Numbered from the stretch's first letter, positions 46,184 through 57,133 are shown. The stretch is 60,916 nt of DNA from Pseudomonas eutrophicaquae (GCF_023544715.1 NZ_JAMJEZ010000015.1:1-60916), one strand, 5' to 3'. The notes: generated from the sequence alone by a model not told the origin. Numbers and translations: made by a program.

Positions 46184-46318
46184 ATGAAGCGCCTGTTGCT
46201 TCCCCTGCTGGCACTGCTCGTACTCGGTGCCGGCCTCAGCGGTTGCGGGCAGAAAGGTCCGCTCTATCTGCCAGGCGATGAAAAAGCCGGCAACAGCAAG
46301 GACCGTTTCGAACTCTGA
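46184..46318 (+). CDS. lppL: Small lipoprotein LppL/LptM-like
   Basis: The 44-residue precursor has a basic start, a hydrophobic core and a lipobox LSGC with the lipidated Cys at 21. The mature sequence [10 protein letters not shown] is the signature of the LptM/LppL family found before lysA. E. coli LptM helps the LptD-LptE translocon fold; the same role here is inference. A TATACT -10-like element lies at 46143-46148. lysA starts 49 bases downstream. Confidence 0.92.
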   Translation: MKRLLLPLLALLVLGAGLSGCGQKGPLYLPGDEKAGNSKDRFEL

Positions 46319-46367
46319 GCCTTTTTGCGGCCCGGCACCTGAAGCCGGTTCCGCCCGGGAGACCTGC

Positions 46368-47615
<1,248 letters not shown>

Positions 47616-47628
47616 CCCGGAGACTGGC

Positions 47629-48459
47629 ATGCTGCTGCGATTCACCAAGATGCACGGGCTGGGCAACGATTTCATGGTCATCGACCTGGTCAGCCAGCAC
47701 GCCCACATCCAGCCCAAGCACGTGCGCCAGTGGGGCGATCGCCACACCGGCGTCGGCTTCGACCAGCTGCTGATCGTCGAGCCGCCGAGCCGTCCGGATG
47801 TAGATTTTCGCTACCGGATCTTCAACGCCGACGGCAGCGAGGTCGAGCAGTGCGGCAACGGCGCGCGCTGCTTTGCCCGCTTCGTGCTGGACAAGCGCCT
47901 GACCGCCAAGAAGCGCATCCGCGTCGAGACCAAGAACAGCATCATCGAGCTGAATGTGCGCCCGGACGGACAGATCACCGTGGACATGGGCGCGCCGCGC
48001 CTGCTGCCGGCCGAGGTGCCCTTCCTCGCCGAGCAGGCCGCGCTGAGCTACCCGGTCGAGGTGGACGGGCAGACCGTCGAGCTGGCGGCGCTGTCGATGG
48101 GCAACCCGCACGGCGTGCTGCGGGTCGCCGATGTCGCCCAGGCACCGGTGCAAAGCCTTGGCCCGCAACTGGAAACCCACCCGCGCTTCCCGCAGAAGGC
48201 CAACATCGGCTTTTTGCAGGTGATCGATCGCCAGCAGGCGCGGCTACGGGTCTGGGAGCGCGGCTGTGGCGAGACCCAGGCCTGCGGCACCGGCGCCTGT
48301 GCGGCGGCGGTGGCCGGTATCCGCCAGGGCTGGCTGGACTCGCCGGTGCGCATCGAGCTGCCGGGCGGCGCCCTCAGCATCGAGTGGCGCGGCGAAGGCC
48401 AGCCGGTGCTGATGACCGGCCCGGCGCTGCGGGTGTTTGAAGGCCAGGTGCGCCTGTGA
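47629..48459 (+). CDS. dapF: Diaminopimelate epimerase
   Basis: DapF interconverts LL- and meso-diaminopimelate with a two-cysteine acid/base mechanism. The 276-residue product has both catalytic cysteines, C75 in EQCGNGARC and C219 in [12 protein letters not shown], with the N-terminus [17 protein letters not shown]. It starts 13 bases after lysA and its stop overlaps the GTG of the next gene. Confidence 0.97.
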   Translation: MLLRFTKMHGLGNDFMVIDLVSQHAHIQPKHVRQWGDRHTGVGFDQLLIVEPPSRPDVDFRYRIFNADGSEVEQCGNGARCFARFVLDKRLTAKKRIRVETKNSIIELNVRPDGQITVDMGAPRLLPAEVPFLAEQAALSYPVEVDGQTVELAALSMGNPHGVLRVADVAQAPVQSLGPQLETHPRFPQKANIGFLQVIDRQQARLRVWERGCGETQACGTGACAAAVAGIRQGWLDSPVRIELPGGALSIEWRGEGQPVLMTGPALRVFEGQVRL

Positions 48460-49136
48460 GCGAGCCGCGCGAAACGCCGGTGCTGGATGCCGAACAGGTC
48501 GCCGCCTGGCTGGCGGCGCACCCGCAGTTTTTTGTCGGGCGTGATGCGCTGCTGGCCAATATGGAGATCCACCACGAAGCCGGGCACGCCATCTCGCTGG
48601 TCGAGCGCCAGCTGGGGCTTTTGCGCAGCCGCAACCAGAGCCTGAGCGCCCAGCTGAGCACGCTGATGGAAGTGGCGCGCCAGAATGACCGGCTGTTCGA
48701 GCGCAGCCGCCGGCTGATCGTGCAATTGCTGGATGCCGAATCCCTGGAGGAGCTGGTCGCTGCGGTCGAAGACGGGCTGCGCCATGACTTTCAGGTGCCC
48801 TACGTCAGCCTGTTGCTGTTCGGGCCGACCGGCAATGCGGGGCGGCAGGTCACCATCGACAGTGCCCGCCAGGCACTCGGCGGCCTGCTGGAAGGTCCGT
48901 TGGTAGCCTGTGGCGTGCTGCGCGCCAGCGAGCTGGATTTTCTGTTCCCCGGCCAGCACGGCGACACGCTCGGCTCGGCGGCGGTGGCGCGTCTGGAGCA
49001 TCAAAGCCTGCACGGCGTGCTGGCGCTGGGCAGCCCGGACCCGCAGCAGTACCGCAGCAGCCTGGGTGGGGTGTTCCTTGCCCAGATTGCCGAGGTGCTG
49101 GCGCGGCGGCTGACCACGCTGGGCGCCGCGTCCTGA
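48456..49136 (+). CDS. DUF484 family GAF-like protein
   Basis: The 226-residue product has the DUF484 layout: an N-terminal helical segment ([37 protein letters not shown]), then a coiled coil and a GAF-like domain. Function is unknown; the gene conventionally sits between dapF and xerC. Translation starts at a GTG that overlaps the dapF stop (GTGA). In this genome the downstream xerC is replaced by a reduced protein. Confidence 0.93.
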   Translation: MSEPRETPVLDAEQVAAWLAAHPQFFVGRDALLANMEIHHEAGHAISLVERQLGLLRSRNQSLSAQLSTLMEVARQNDRLFERSRRLIVQLLDAESLEELVAAVEDGLRHDFQVPYVSLLLFGPTGNAGRQVTIDSARQALGGLLEGPLVACGVLRASELDFLFPGQHGDTLGSAAVARLEHQSLHGVLALGSPDPQQYRSSLGGVFLAQIAEVLARRLTTLGAAS

Positions 49137-49166
49137 GCGGCCGGCCTGCACACGCCGGAGGTGCCG

Positions 49167-49730
49167 ATGTTCGACTGGCCGGATGACGCCCAGCCCAGCC
49201 CAGCGCCAGAGGGGCTCTTCACTGCCTGCCGCGACCGGGCGATGCTCGCCCTGTTTGACGCTGCCGGCCTGCGCCCGGCGGCCCTGAGCGCTCTGACCCT
49301 GCAGGATCTGGATCTGCCGGCCCGTCGCCTGTGGCGCCCGGCCAGCGCCGGTCTGCCCCGCGAGTGGCCCCTGCCGGAGGCAGCCTGCGCGGCGCTGCAA
49401 AGCTGGCTGGACTGGCGCCAGCGCCTGCCCGGTGGCGATAACCCAGCCAGCGCGCTGTTCGTCACCCGCCATGGCCAGCGCCTGAGCATTGCCGCCGTGC
49501 AGCAGCGGATTCGCCTGGCGGGCCTCGCCCGCGTGCGGCAGGCCGCCGCCTTGGCCCGCACCCAAGCTCTCGATGCCGAGCGCGAGGCACCCTATGACCG
49601 GGCGCTGTATGCGCCGCTGGATTTTCGTCAGCTGGTGCAGGCCTATCGCAAGGCCCATCCGCGGGCGCGGCGCACGACCGAGACCACGCCCGGCCACCCA
49701 CCGCCCGAGCACGACGACGACAGCCCCTAA
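49167..49730 (+). CDS. Eroded XerC-like tyrosine recombinase remnant
   Basis: This 187-residue protein occupies the xerC site. Residues 20-122 follow the start of a XerC catalytic domain (CRDRAMLALFDAAGLRPAAL, with R36 at the first catalytic Arg; LFVTRHGQRLSIAAVQQRIR). Residues 146-169 follow its end (ALYAPLDFRQLVQAYRKAHP, with Y148 at the nucleophile position). The N-terminal DNA-binding domain is missing. So are the catalytic Lys, the HxxR motif and the following His, which would lie between. It cannot be a working recombinase on its own. The frame is open, with GGAGG upstream, so it may be expressed. Confidence 0.75.
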   Translation: MFDWPDDAQPSPAPEGLFTACRDRAMLALFDAAGLRPAALSALTLQDLDLPARRLWRPASAGLPREWPLPEAACAALQSWLDWRQRLPGGDNPASALFVTRHGQRLSIAAVQQRIRLAGLARVRQAAALARTQALDAEREAPYDRALYAPLDFRQLVQAYRKAHPRARRTTETTPGHPPPEHDDDSP

Positions 49731-49756
49731 TTCCCCCTGCCGCCCCTGGAGCCGCC

Positions 49757-50446
49757 ATGGCGATCCGCCTGATCACCTTCGACCTTGATGACACCCTCTG
49801 GCACACCGCGCCGGTGGTGCAGGCCGCCGAGGCGGTGCTGCTGGACTGGCTGGCCCAGCACGCCCCACGCCTGACGGACGCCGCGCAGCAACTGCGCCAG
49901 CAGCGCCAGCGCCTGCTCGCAGCAGAGCCTGCGCTGGCGGTGCGGCTCAGCAGCCTGCGCCGGCGCATGCTGCAGGCCAGCCTGGAAGCGGCCGGTTACC
50001 CGGCCGAGACCGCCCGCGTGCTGGGCGAGCAGGCCTTCCAGCAGTTTCTCGCCGCCCGCCAGCGGGTGACCCTGTTCCCCGAAGTGCGCCCGCTGCTGAG
50101 CCAACTGGCGCAAAGCCATGTGCTGGGTGTGCTGAGCAACGGCAACGCCGATGTCGGCGCCATCGGCATCGGCGAGTACTTTGCCTTTGCCTTCAACGCC
50201 GAGATGCTTGGCATCGGCAAGCCGGACCCGCGGGTGTTCCAGACCGCCCTCGCCCGCCTGAACCTGCAACCGGACGAGGCGCTGCACGTCGGTGATCACC
50301 CCATCGATGACATCGCCGGCGCCCAGCAGGCGGGCCTTAGAGCGGTGTGGTTCAACCCGCAGCGCCAGCCCTGGACAGGCCCACTGGCGCCGGACGGCGA
50401 GATCCAGCGCCTCGATCAGCTGCCGGCGCTGCTGGCACGCGGCTAG
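49757..50446 (+). CDS. HAD-superfamily hydrolase (YigB-like)
   Basis: The 229-residue phosphatase-like protein has the HAD motifs in order: DLDDTLW (nucleophile Asp), GVLSNGNAD (motif II), KPDP (Lys) and HVGDHPIDDIAGAQQAG (motif IV). A helical cap domain lies between motifs I and II. Its position after xerC matches the YigB family, some of which act on FMN or sugar phosphates; the substrate here is not certain. The ATG has GGAG upstream. Confidence 0.93.
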   Translation: MAIRLITFDLDDTLWHTAPVVQAAEAVLLDWLAQHAPRLTDAAQQLRQQRQRLLAAEPALAVRLSSLRRRMLQASLEAAGYPAETARVLGEQAFQQFLAARQRVTLFPEVRPLLSQLAQSHVLGVLSNGNADVGAIGIGEYFAFAFNAEMLGIGKPDPRVFQTALARLNLQPDEALHVGDHPIDDIAGAQQAGLRAVWFNPQRQPWTGPLAPDGEIQRLDQLPALLARG

Positions 50447-50476
50447 ACGCGGCCCAAGGGCCGGGAGGCGCGCAAC

Positions 50477-50511
50477 AAAAAGGCGATCATGCCGCGGACA
50501 TGATCGCCTTT
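50477..50511 (-). terminator. Terminator of sutA
   Basis: AAAGGCGATCATG and CATGATCGCCTTT form a perfect 13-bp stem around a 7-nt loop. On the minus strand it is followed by TTTTTGTTG, placing it at the end of sutA; it can also stop the convergent HAD gene. Confidence 0.9.
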
Positions 50512-50530
50512 GGGGTGGTGCGACAGGGCC

Positions 50531-50866
50531 TCAGATCGGGCGGCTGCCGTACTTGCCTTCCGGCTTCTTCGGCGGGTCGGCGACCACATTGGAGTCGATT
50601 TCCTGCACCTTGCCACCGCGCGCGAGGAACTCCTCCATGGCACGGGCCAGCGCATCGCGCTCCTTCTGCTTGGCCTCGATGGAGGGCAGCTCCTCGGGCT
50701 CAACGGCCTTCTTGGCCTTCTTGGCGACCGGGGCCGGAGCCTCGTCGTCGCTGTCACCGTCGTCATCGGCGCCGCCGGCAAAGCCGTCATCGCCCTCTTC
50801 GGCGTCCTCGCCTTCGACGTCCTCAACGTCCTCCAGGTCGTCCTGTTCCAGTTCTTCTTCGTTCAT
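50531..50866 (-). CDS. sutA: RNA polymerase-binding factor SutA
   Basis: SutA is a small, mostly disordered Pseudomonas protein that binds RNA polymerase and aids transcription, especially of ribosomal genes, during slow growth. The 111-residue product has the acidic N-terminal tail (MNEEELEQDDLEDVEDVEGE), a KKAKKA patch and a central helix (EAKQKERDALARAMEEFLAR). The conserved end EGKYGSRPI is present. It closely resembles the P. aeruginosa protein as I recall it. Confidence 0.93.
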   Translation of the reverse strand: MNEEELEQDDLEDVEDVEGEDAEEGDDGFAGGADDDGDSDDEAPAPVAKKAKKAVEPEELPSIEAKQKERDALARAMEEFLARGGKVQEIDSNVVADPPKKPEGKYGSRPI

Positions 50867-51005
50867 AGCGAACCCCCGTGGTGCTGGCAGAGCCGGTTGA
50901 TCAGAGTCCGCCAACGCTCGATCGCAGGCGGACGGCAATACGCAGTGCGCCGGAGCCGAGCCCCTGGCCGGCAGCGCATGGGCGCGCATTCTAGCGCGGC
51001 GCCGG

Positions 51006-51035
51006 AAAAAACAAAGGGCACCCGCAGGTGCCCTT
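51006..51035 (-). terminator. Terminator of amtB
   Basis: AAGGGCACC and GGTGCCCTT pair around a 4-nt loop. On the minus strand the stem is followed by TGTTTTTT, 24 bases after the amtB stop. Confidence 0.9.
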
Positions 51036-51058
51036 GTCGTGCTCATCGGGGGGGAGGC

Positions 51059-52312
51059 TCACGCCTTGCGGGTGAACTCCGGGTAGGCTTCCATGCCGCA
51101 TTCGGCCAGATCGACGCCGGTGTACTCCTCCTCGGCGTCCACCCGCAGGCCAAACAGCACCTTGAGCAGGCCCCAGACCAGCAGGCTGGCGACGAACACC
51201 CAGCCGACGATGCAGACGATGCCCAAAAGCTGCGCGGCAAAGGTGGCGTCCGCATTGGTCAGCGGCACCGCCAGAAGGCCCCAGATCCCGGCCACCCCGT
51301 GCACCGACAGCGCACCGACCGGATCATCCAGATGCAGCTTGTCGAGCAGCAGGATGCTGCCAAACACCAGCGCACCCGCGACCATGCCGATCAGCGTGGC
51401 GGAGAGCACCGAGGGCGTGACCGGCTCGGCAGTGATCGCCACCAGCCCGGCCAGTGCGCCGTTGAGGGCCATGGTCAGGTCGGACTTGCCGAAGATCAGC
51501 CGCGCCAGCAGCAGCGCAGCGATCAGCCCGCCGGCCGCGGCCATGTTGGTGTTGACGAAGGCGCTGGCCACCGCGTTGGCATCCTCGACGGTGCTCATCT
51601 TCAGCTGCGAGCCGCCGTTGAAGCCGAACCAGCCCAGCCAAAGGATCAGCGTGCCCAGGGTGGCCAGCGGCAGGTTGGCGCCTGGCAGGGCATTGATCTG
51701 CCCGTTCGCGCCGTACTTGCCGCGCCGCGGGCCAAGCAGCAGCACCCCGGCCAGCGCCGCCGACGCGCCGCACAGGTGCACCACACCGGAGCCTGCAAAG
51801 TCCAGGAAGCCGGCTTCATTGAGGAAGCCCGAGCCCCACTTCCAGTAGCCCTGCACCGGGTAGATGAAGCCGGTCATCACCACGGCGAAGGCAAGGAAGA
51901 TCCAGAGCTTCATGCGCTCGGCTACTGCGCCGGAGACGATCGACATGGCGGTGGCCACAAACACCACCTGGAAGAAGAAGTCCGCGCGCGCCGAGTAGTA
52001 AGGGGCATCAGCACCGCCGGCCAGCACGCTCTCGACGCTGTGCTCGTCACCGATCAGGAACCCGAGGCTGGGCAGGAAGCCGCCTTCGGGGCTGGAGTAC
52101 ATGAGGTGGTAGCCGACCAGCATGTACATCAGACAGGCCACCGCGTAGAGGGTGATGTTCTTGGTGAGGATCTCGGTGGTGTTCTTGGCCCGTACAAGGC
52201 CGGCTTCAAGCATGGCAAAACCTGCGGCCATCCACATCACCAGCGCGCCGCAGATCACGAAGTAGAAGGTGTCGAGCCCGTATTGCAGGGCCCGCAGATC
52301 GGGGGTTTCCAT
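51059..52312 (-). CDS. amtB: Ammonium transporter AmtB
   Basis: AmtB is a trimeric inner-membrane ammonium channel blocked by GlnK when nitrogen is sufficient. The 417-residue product has about eleven hydrophobic helices. The twin pore histidines are in VVHLCGASAALAG and SVHGVAGIWGLL, and the family signature is in MTGFIYPVQGYWKWG. It lies 44 bases after glnK on the same strand, the standard glnK-amtB operon. There is no cleavable signal peptide evident. Confidence 0.97.
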   Translation of the reverse strand: METPDLRALQYGLDTFYFVICGALVMWMAAGFAMLEAGLVRAKNTTEILTKNITLYAVACLMYMLVGYHLMYSSPEGGFLPSLGFLIGDEHSVESVLAGGADAPYYSARADFFFQVVFVATAMSIVSGAVAERMKLWIFLAFAVVMTGFIYPVQGYWKWGSGFLNEAGFLDFAGSGVVHLCGASAALAGVLLLGPRRGKYGANGQINALPGANLPLATLGTLILWLGWFGFNGGSQLKMSTVEDANAVASAFVNTNMAAAGGLIAALLLARLIFGKSDLTMALNGALAGLVAITAEPVTPSVLSATLIGMVAGALVFGSILLLDKLHLDDPVGALSVHGVAGIWGLLAVPLTNADATFAAQLLGIVCIVGWVFVASLLVWGLLKVLFGLRVDAEEEYTGVDLAECGMEAYPEFTRKA

Positions 52313-52356
52313 GGGGGTACTCCTGGGGCAGAGGGGGGTTCAGGGGAGTCGCGGTA

Positions 52357-52923
<567 letters not shown>

Positions 52924-52950
52924 CTACGGCGGGCGAGGCAGCAGAGATCG

Positions 52951-52967
52951 CGCACCAGATCGGTGCA
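52951..52967 (-). promoter_or_regulatory. NtrC-like enhancer site
   Basis: TGCACCGATCTGGTGCG (minus strand) matches the NtrC palindrome TGCACC-N5-GGTGCA with one mismatch. It lies about 80 bp upstream of the sigma-54 promoter, a normal enhancer distance. Confidence 0.7.
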
Positions 52968-53020
52968 ACCATGCGCTCGCGGCGGGCGCCGTAGCGGTCC
53001 CGCGCACGGCAATGGGCATC

Positions 53021-53029
53021 TGCTAGACT
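53021..53029 (+). promoter_or_regulatory. Extended -10 promoter of ubiK
   Basis: TGCTAGACT is an extended -10 (TGn plus TAGACT) 28 bases before the ubiK start codon. No good -35 is visible. Confidence 0.45.
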
Positions 53030-53057
53030 GCGCCCTCACGTTGTCTGGAAGATCGCC

Positions 53058-53318
53058 ATGCTGCCGCCCAAAGCCGTTTTCGACCTGCTCGCCACCCAGG
53101 CCAGCCGCCTGTTCAGTGCGGATAACCCGCTGCCCCGCGCCGAACTGGAAGCCCAGTTCAAGGCCCTGCTGCAGGGTGCGTTCGGCAAGCTGGATCTGGT
53201 CGGGCGTGACGAGTTCGATGCGCAGATGGCGGTGCTGGCCCGCACCCGCGCCCGCCTGGAAGCCCTCGAGGCGCGCGTGGCCGAACTCGAAGCCCGCCTG
53301 GAGCCCCCGCGCGACTGA
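53058..53318 (+). CDS. ubiK: Ubiquinone biosynthesis accessory factor UbiK
   Basis: UbiK (BMFP family, formerly YqiC) is a small trimeric coiled-coil protein that assists late ubiquinone hydroxylation with UbiJ. The 86-residue product has an N-terminal amphipathic segment (FDLLATQASRLFSA) and a C-terminal coiled coil (RARLEALEARVAELEARLE). It diverges from glnK and precedes yifB, as in other pseudomonads. Confidence 0.93.
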   Translation: MLPPKAVFDLLATQASRLFSADNPLPRAELEAQFKALLQGAFGKLDLVGRDEFDAQMAVLARTRARLEALEARVAELEARLEPPRD

Positions 53319-53351
53319 CGCGCCACCAGCGGGCCTGATCAGGGAGAGATC

Positions 53352-54857
53352 ATGTCCTTTGCCATCATTCACAGCCGCGCCCAGCTCGGCATCGACGCGC
53401 CGCCGGTCAGCGTGGAAGCCCATCTGGCTAACGGCCTGCCCTCGCTGACCCTGGTGGGCCTGCCGGAAACCGCGGTGCGCGAAAGCAAGGACCGGGTGCG
53501 CAGCGCGATCCACAGCTGCGGCTTCGAGTTCCCCAGCCGGCGCATCACCCTGAGTCTCGCCCCGGCCGATCTGCCCAAAGAGGGCGCGCGCTTTGATCTG
53601 GCCATCGCGCTGGGCATTCTGGTCGCCAGCGGCCAGTTGCCGGGCGAGGCCCTGGACTCGCTGGAATGCCTCGGTGAGCTGGCCCTGTCCGGTGCGCTGC
53701 GCCCGGTCAGCGGCGTGCTGCCGGCCGCGCTGGCCGCCCGCAAGGCCAAGCGCGCGCTGCTGGTGCCGCGGGCCAATGCTGAAGAAGCGGCGCTGGTCAG
53801 CGGTCTGGAGCTGTACGTCGCCGAGCACCTCACCGAGATCGCCGCCCACCTGCGTGGCGAGCAGCCGCTACAACGCTGGCGGGCCGACGGACTGGAGCCG
53901 CACGCAGCGCCCACTTCGCACGCCGATATCGCCGAGGTGCAAGGCCAGCTGGCCGCCAAGCGCGCCCTGCTGATTGCCGCCGCCGGCCGCCACAACCTGC
54001 TGCTCAGCGGCTCGCCCGGTACCGGCAAGACCCTCCTGGCCAGCCGCCTGCCGGGGCTGCTGCCGCCACTCAGCGAAGAAGAAGCGCTGCAGGTGGCCGC
54101 CATCCAGTCCCTGGAGCGCTACACGCCACTGACCGGCTGGCCGCAGCGCCCGTTCCGCCAGCCCCACCACAGCGCCTCGGCGGCCGCGCTGGTCGGTGGC
54201 GGCAGCAAGCCGCGCCCGGGTGAAATCACCCTCGCCCACCACGGCGTGCTGTTTCTCGATGAGCTGGCCGAATTTGCCCGCAGCGTGCTCGAGGTGCTGC
54301 GCGAGCCACTGGAGAGCGGCGAGATCCTGATTGCCCGCAGCCAGCAGCGCCTGCGCTTTCCCGCGCGCTTTCAGCTGGTGGCGGCGATGAACCCCTGCCC
54401 CTGCGGCTACCTGGGCGATCCGGAGCAGACCTGCCGCTGCACCCCCGAGCAGATCCAGCGCTATCGCAGCCGTCTGTCCGGCCCGCTGCTTGAGCGCATC
54501 GACCTGCACCTGACCGTGCGCCGCGAACCGACCCGCCTGCACGCGCCCGCCGAGGGGCCGGACAGCGCCAGCCTCGCCCGGCAGGTCGCGGCCGCGCAGG
54601 CGATCCAGCAGGCCCGTCAGGGCTGCGCCAATGCCCATCTCGACCTCAACGGACTCAAGGCCCACTGCCCGCTGGACGAAGCCGATCGCCTGTGGCTGGA
54701 GCGGGCCGGCGAGCGCCTGCGCCTGTCGCTGCGCGCCCTGCACCGGGTGCTCAGGGTGGCGCGAACCCTCGCCGATCTGGAGCCGGTCGCGCAGATCCAG
54801 CGCGCTCATCTGGCCGAGGCGCTGCAGTACCGGCCGGGTAGTGTCGGCGCCGACTGA
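53352..54857 (+). CDS. yifB: YifB/ComM family Mg-chelatase-like AAA+ protein
   Basis: ComM-type proteins are hexameric helicases that promote branch migration during natural transformation. The 501-residue product has an N-terminal Lon-protease-like fold (LVGLPETAVRESKDRVRSA), Walker A SGSPGTGKTLLA and Walker B VLFLDELAEF. The zinc-site cysteines are in NPCPCGYLGDPEQTCRCT, with the C-terminal Mg-chelatase domain after them. The ATG at 53352 has AGGGAG upstream. No competence genes are nearby. Confidence 0.96.
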   Translation: MSFAIIHSRAQLGIDAPPVSVEAHLANGLPSLTLVGLPETAVRESKDRVRSAIHSCGFEFPSRRITLSLAPADLPKEGARFDLAIALGILVASGQLPGEALDSLECLGELALSGALRPVSGVLPAALAARKAKRALLVPRANAEEAALVSGLELYVAEHLTEIAAHLRGEQPLQRWRADGLEPHAAPTSHADIAEVQGQLAAKRALLIAAAGRHNLLLSGSPGTGKTLLASRLPGLLPPLSEEEALQVAAIQSLERYTPLTGWPQRPFRQPHHSASAAALVGGGSKPRPGEITLAHHGVLFLDELAEFARSVLEVLREPLESGEILIARSQQRLRFPARFQLVAAMNPCPCGYLGDPEQTCRCTPEQIQRYRSRLSGPLLERIDLHLTVRREPTRLHAPAEGPDSASLARQVAAAQAIQQARQGCANAHLDLNGLKAHCPLDEADRLWLERAGERLRLSLRALHRVLRVARTLADLEPVAQIQRAHLAEALQYRPGSVGAD

Positions 54858-55094
54858 CCCATACACCCGAACTATCGAGAGGACATTTTTTCTCTAAAAA
54901 ATCTATCAGGATGCTAGACTGACGCCTCGCCCCAGCGATTAACCGGCAGCATCTGCCGGCTAATCTCTGGAAAATTCTGCAATCTGGCGAGCATGCTCGC
55001 CGCTAGGCCTGCTGGCATCCCGCGCGAATCTTCTGCGGCTGTGCCTGCGTGCCCCGCCCTTGGCGGCCATCCGATCAAAAGGAGCGCTTGCACA
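54858..55094 (+). promoter_or_regulatory. betT upstream region with two palindromes
   Basis: This 237-bp gap holds no gene. A TAGACT -10-like element is at 54915-54920. Downstream of it lie an inverted repeat, CCGGCAG-CAT-CTGCCGG (54943-54959, with GATTA/TAATC as an outer pair), and a perfect 16-bp palindrome, GGCGAGCATGCTCGCC (54986-55001). Both would be in the 5' leader of betT and could be operators or RNA hairpins. Confidence 0.45.
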
Positions 55095-57056
55095 ATGGAA
55101 ACCTCCCCGCGCCTGGCGCGCACCCTCAACCCCCCGGTGTTCTTCGGCTCGGCCCTGCTGATCTTCGCCCTGGTCACCTTCGCCGTGGCCCTGCCACAGA
55201 CCGCCCAGGCCCTGTTCGGCCAGGTGCAGAACTGGATCGTCGGCAACGCCAGCTGGTTCTATGTGCTGGCCGTGGCACTGATCCTGATCACCGTGGCGTT
55301 TCTCGCCGTCAGCCGCTACGGCGACATCAAGCTCGGCCCCGACCACAGCCAGCCCGACTACAGCAACACCACCTGGTTCGCCATGCTGTTCTCCGCCGGC
55401 ATGGGCATCGGCCTGATGTTCTTCGGCGTCGCCGAGCCGGTGATGCACTTCGTCGCCCCGCCGGTCGGCGAGCCGAACACCGTGCAGGCAGCGCGCGAGG
55501 CACTGAAGCTGACCTTCTTCCACTGGGGCCTGCATGCCTGGGCGATCTACGCCATCGTCGCGCTGATCCTCGCCTTCTTCTGCTACCGGCATAACCTACC
55601 GCTGACCCTGCGCTCGGCGCTTTATCCCTTGATCGGCGAGCGCATCCACGGCCCGATCGGCCATGCGGTGGACATCTTCGCCATCCTCGGCACGGTGTTC
55701 GGCGTGGCCACCTCGCTGGGCTACGGCGTGCTGCAGATCAACAGCGGCCTCAACCACCTGTTCGGCGTGCCGGTCGGCACTGCGGTGCAGATCGGCCTGA
55801 TCATCGGCGTCACCGCGCTGGCCACCCTGTCGGTGGTCACCGGGCTGGACAAAGGCATCCGCCGCCTCTCCGAGCTGAACCTTGGCCTGGCCGTCTTGCT
55901 GCTGACGCTGGTGCTGGTGCTCGGCCCCACCGTGTACCTGCTGCAGACCTTTGTGCAGAACACCGGCAGCTATCTGTCGGAGATCGTCAGCAAGACCTTC
56001 AACCTCTACGCCTACGAGCCGACCGACTGGCTGGGCGGCTGGACCCTGCTGTACTGGGGCTGGTGGATGTCCTGGTCGCCGTTCGTCGGCATGTTCATCG
56101 CACGGGTCTCGCGCGGGCGGACCATCCGCCAGTTCGTCACCGGGGTGATGTTCGTCCCCGCCGGCTTCACCTTGCTGTGGATGACCGTGTTCGGCAACGG
56201 TGCTATCCACATGATCATGCAGGATGGTCTGGTCAGCCTGGCTGAGACGGTCAACCAGGACAGCTCGCTGGCGCTGTTCGCCTTCCTTGAGCAGTTCCCG
56301 CTGTCCAGCGTGCTGTCGGTGGTGGCGATCCTGATGGTGGTGGTGTTCTTCGTCACCTCGGCCGACTCCGGCGCCCTGGTGGTGGACATGCTCGCCTCTG
56401 GCGGTAACAGCCACACGCCGCTGTGGCAGCGGATCTTCTGGGCCGGCTCGATCGGCGTGGTGGCCATCGCCCTGCTGCTGGCCGATGGCCTCAGCGCCCT
56501 GCAGACCGCCACCATCGCCAGCGCCCTGCCGTTCTCGGTGATTTTGCTGGCCTCGATGTGGGGGCTGCTCAAGGCGCTGCACCTGGATTCCACCAAGCGC
56601 GTGCTGCGTCACCAGACCTCCGGGCATGCTCGCCAGACCCGCAGCCCCGGCGGCTGGCAGCGCCGGCTGCGCAATCTGGTGATGTTCCCGCGCCGCGCCC
56701 ACGTCAACCGCTTCCTCGATGAGGTGGTGCAGCCGGCGTGCCTGGCGGTGGCCGAGGAGCTGCGCAAGCAGAACCTCGTCGGTGAGGTGCAAAGCGGTGA
56801 CGATCACCGCGTGCGCCTGGAAGTGCGCCACGGCAGCGAAGTGGACTTCGTCTACGAGGTGCGCCCGCGCGCCTATGTGCAGCCGAGCTTCGTGATGCTC
56901 GAAGGCAACGAGGAGCGCAAGTACTTCCGCGCCGAAGTGCACCTGCTTGAGGGCGGCCAGGACTATGACGTGATGGGCTGGTCACGCGATGAGGTGATCG
57001 AGGACATCCTCGACCAGTACGAGCAGCACATGCACTTCTTGCATGTGGTGCGCTGA
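55095..57056 (+). CDS. betT: Choline transporter BetT (BCCT family)
   Basis: This is a secondary transporter of the betaine/choline/carnitine family for osmoprotectant uptake. The 653-residue protein has about twelve membrane helices and the BCCT glycine and tryptophan motifs (FSAGMGIGLMFFGVAEPV; LLYWGWWMSWSPFVGMFIAR). A long cytoplasmic C-terminal domain (after about residue 505) is typical of osmoregulated BetT. The ATG at 55095 is used; the frame extends to 54993 without membrane-protein character. Choline specificity is from family likeness and synteny. Confidence 0.93.
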   Translation: METSPRLARTLNPPVFFGSALLIFALVTFAVALPQTAQALFGQVQNWIVGNASWFYVLAVALILITVAFLAVSRYGDIKLGPDHSQPDYSNTTWFAMLFSAGMGIGLMFFGVAEPVMHFVAPPVGEPNTVQAAREALKLTFFHWGLHAWAIYAIVALILAFFCYRHNLPLTLRSALYPLIGERIHGPIGHAVDIFAILGTVFGVATSLGYGVLQINSGLNHLFGVPVGTAVQIGLIIGVTALATLSVVTGLDKGIRRLSELNLGLAVLLLTLVLVLGPTVYLLQTFVQNTGSYLSEIVSKTFNLYAYEPTDWLGGWTLLYWGWWMSWSPFVGMFIARVSRGRTIRQFVTGVMFVPAGFTLLWMTVFGNGAIHMIMQDGLVSLAETVNQDSSLALFAFLEQFPLSSVLSVVAILMVVVFFVTSADSGALVVDMLASGGNSHTPLWQRIFWAGSIGVVAIALLLADGLSALQTATIASALPFSVILLASMWGLLKALHLDSTKRVLRHQTSGHARQTRSPGGWQRRLRNLVMFPRRAHVNRFLDEVVQPACLAVAEELRKQNLVGEVQSGDDHRVRLEVRHGSEVDFVYEVRPRAYVQPSFVMLEGNEERKYFRAEVHLLEGGQDYDVMGWSRDEVIEDILDQYEQHMHFLHVVR

Positions 57057-57066
57057 GGGGGGCCTA

Positions 57067-57133
57067 GGTCAGAGCATAGCATTGCAGTCTCGCCAGAACT
57101 CCGCCGTCGAGGCAACGATGCCACGCTCTGACC
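57067..57133. repeat. 67-bp imperfect inverted repeat between betT and hsdR
   Basis: GGTCAGAGCATAGCAT at 57067-57082 is the reverse complement of 57118-57133 at 14 of 16 positions, and weaker pairing continues inward. A further CAGAGCAT copy sits near 57159. The element lies at the edge of the restriction locus. It may be a small mobile-element remnant or a long hairpin. Confidence 0.5.
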
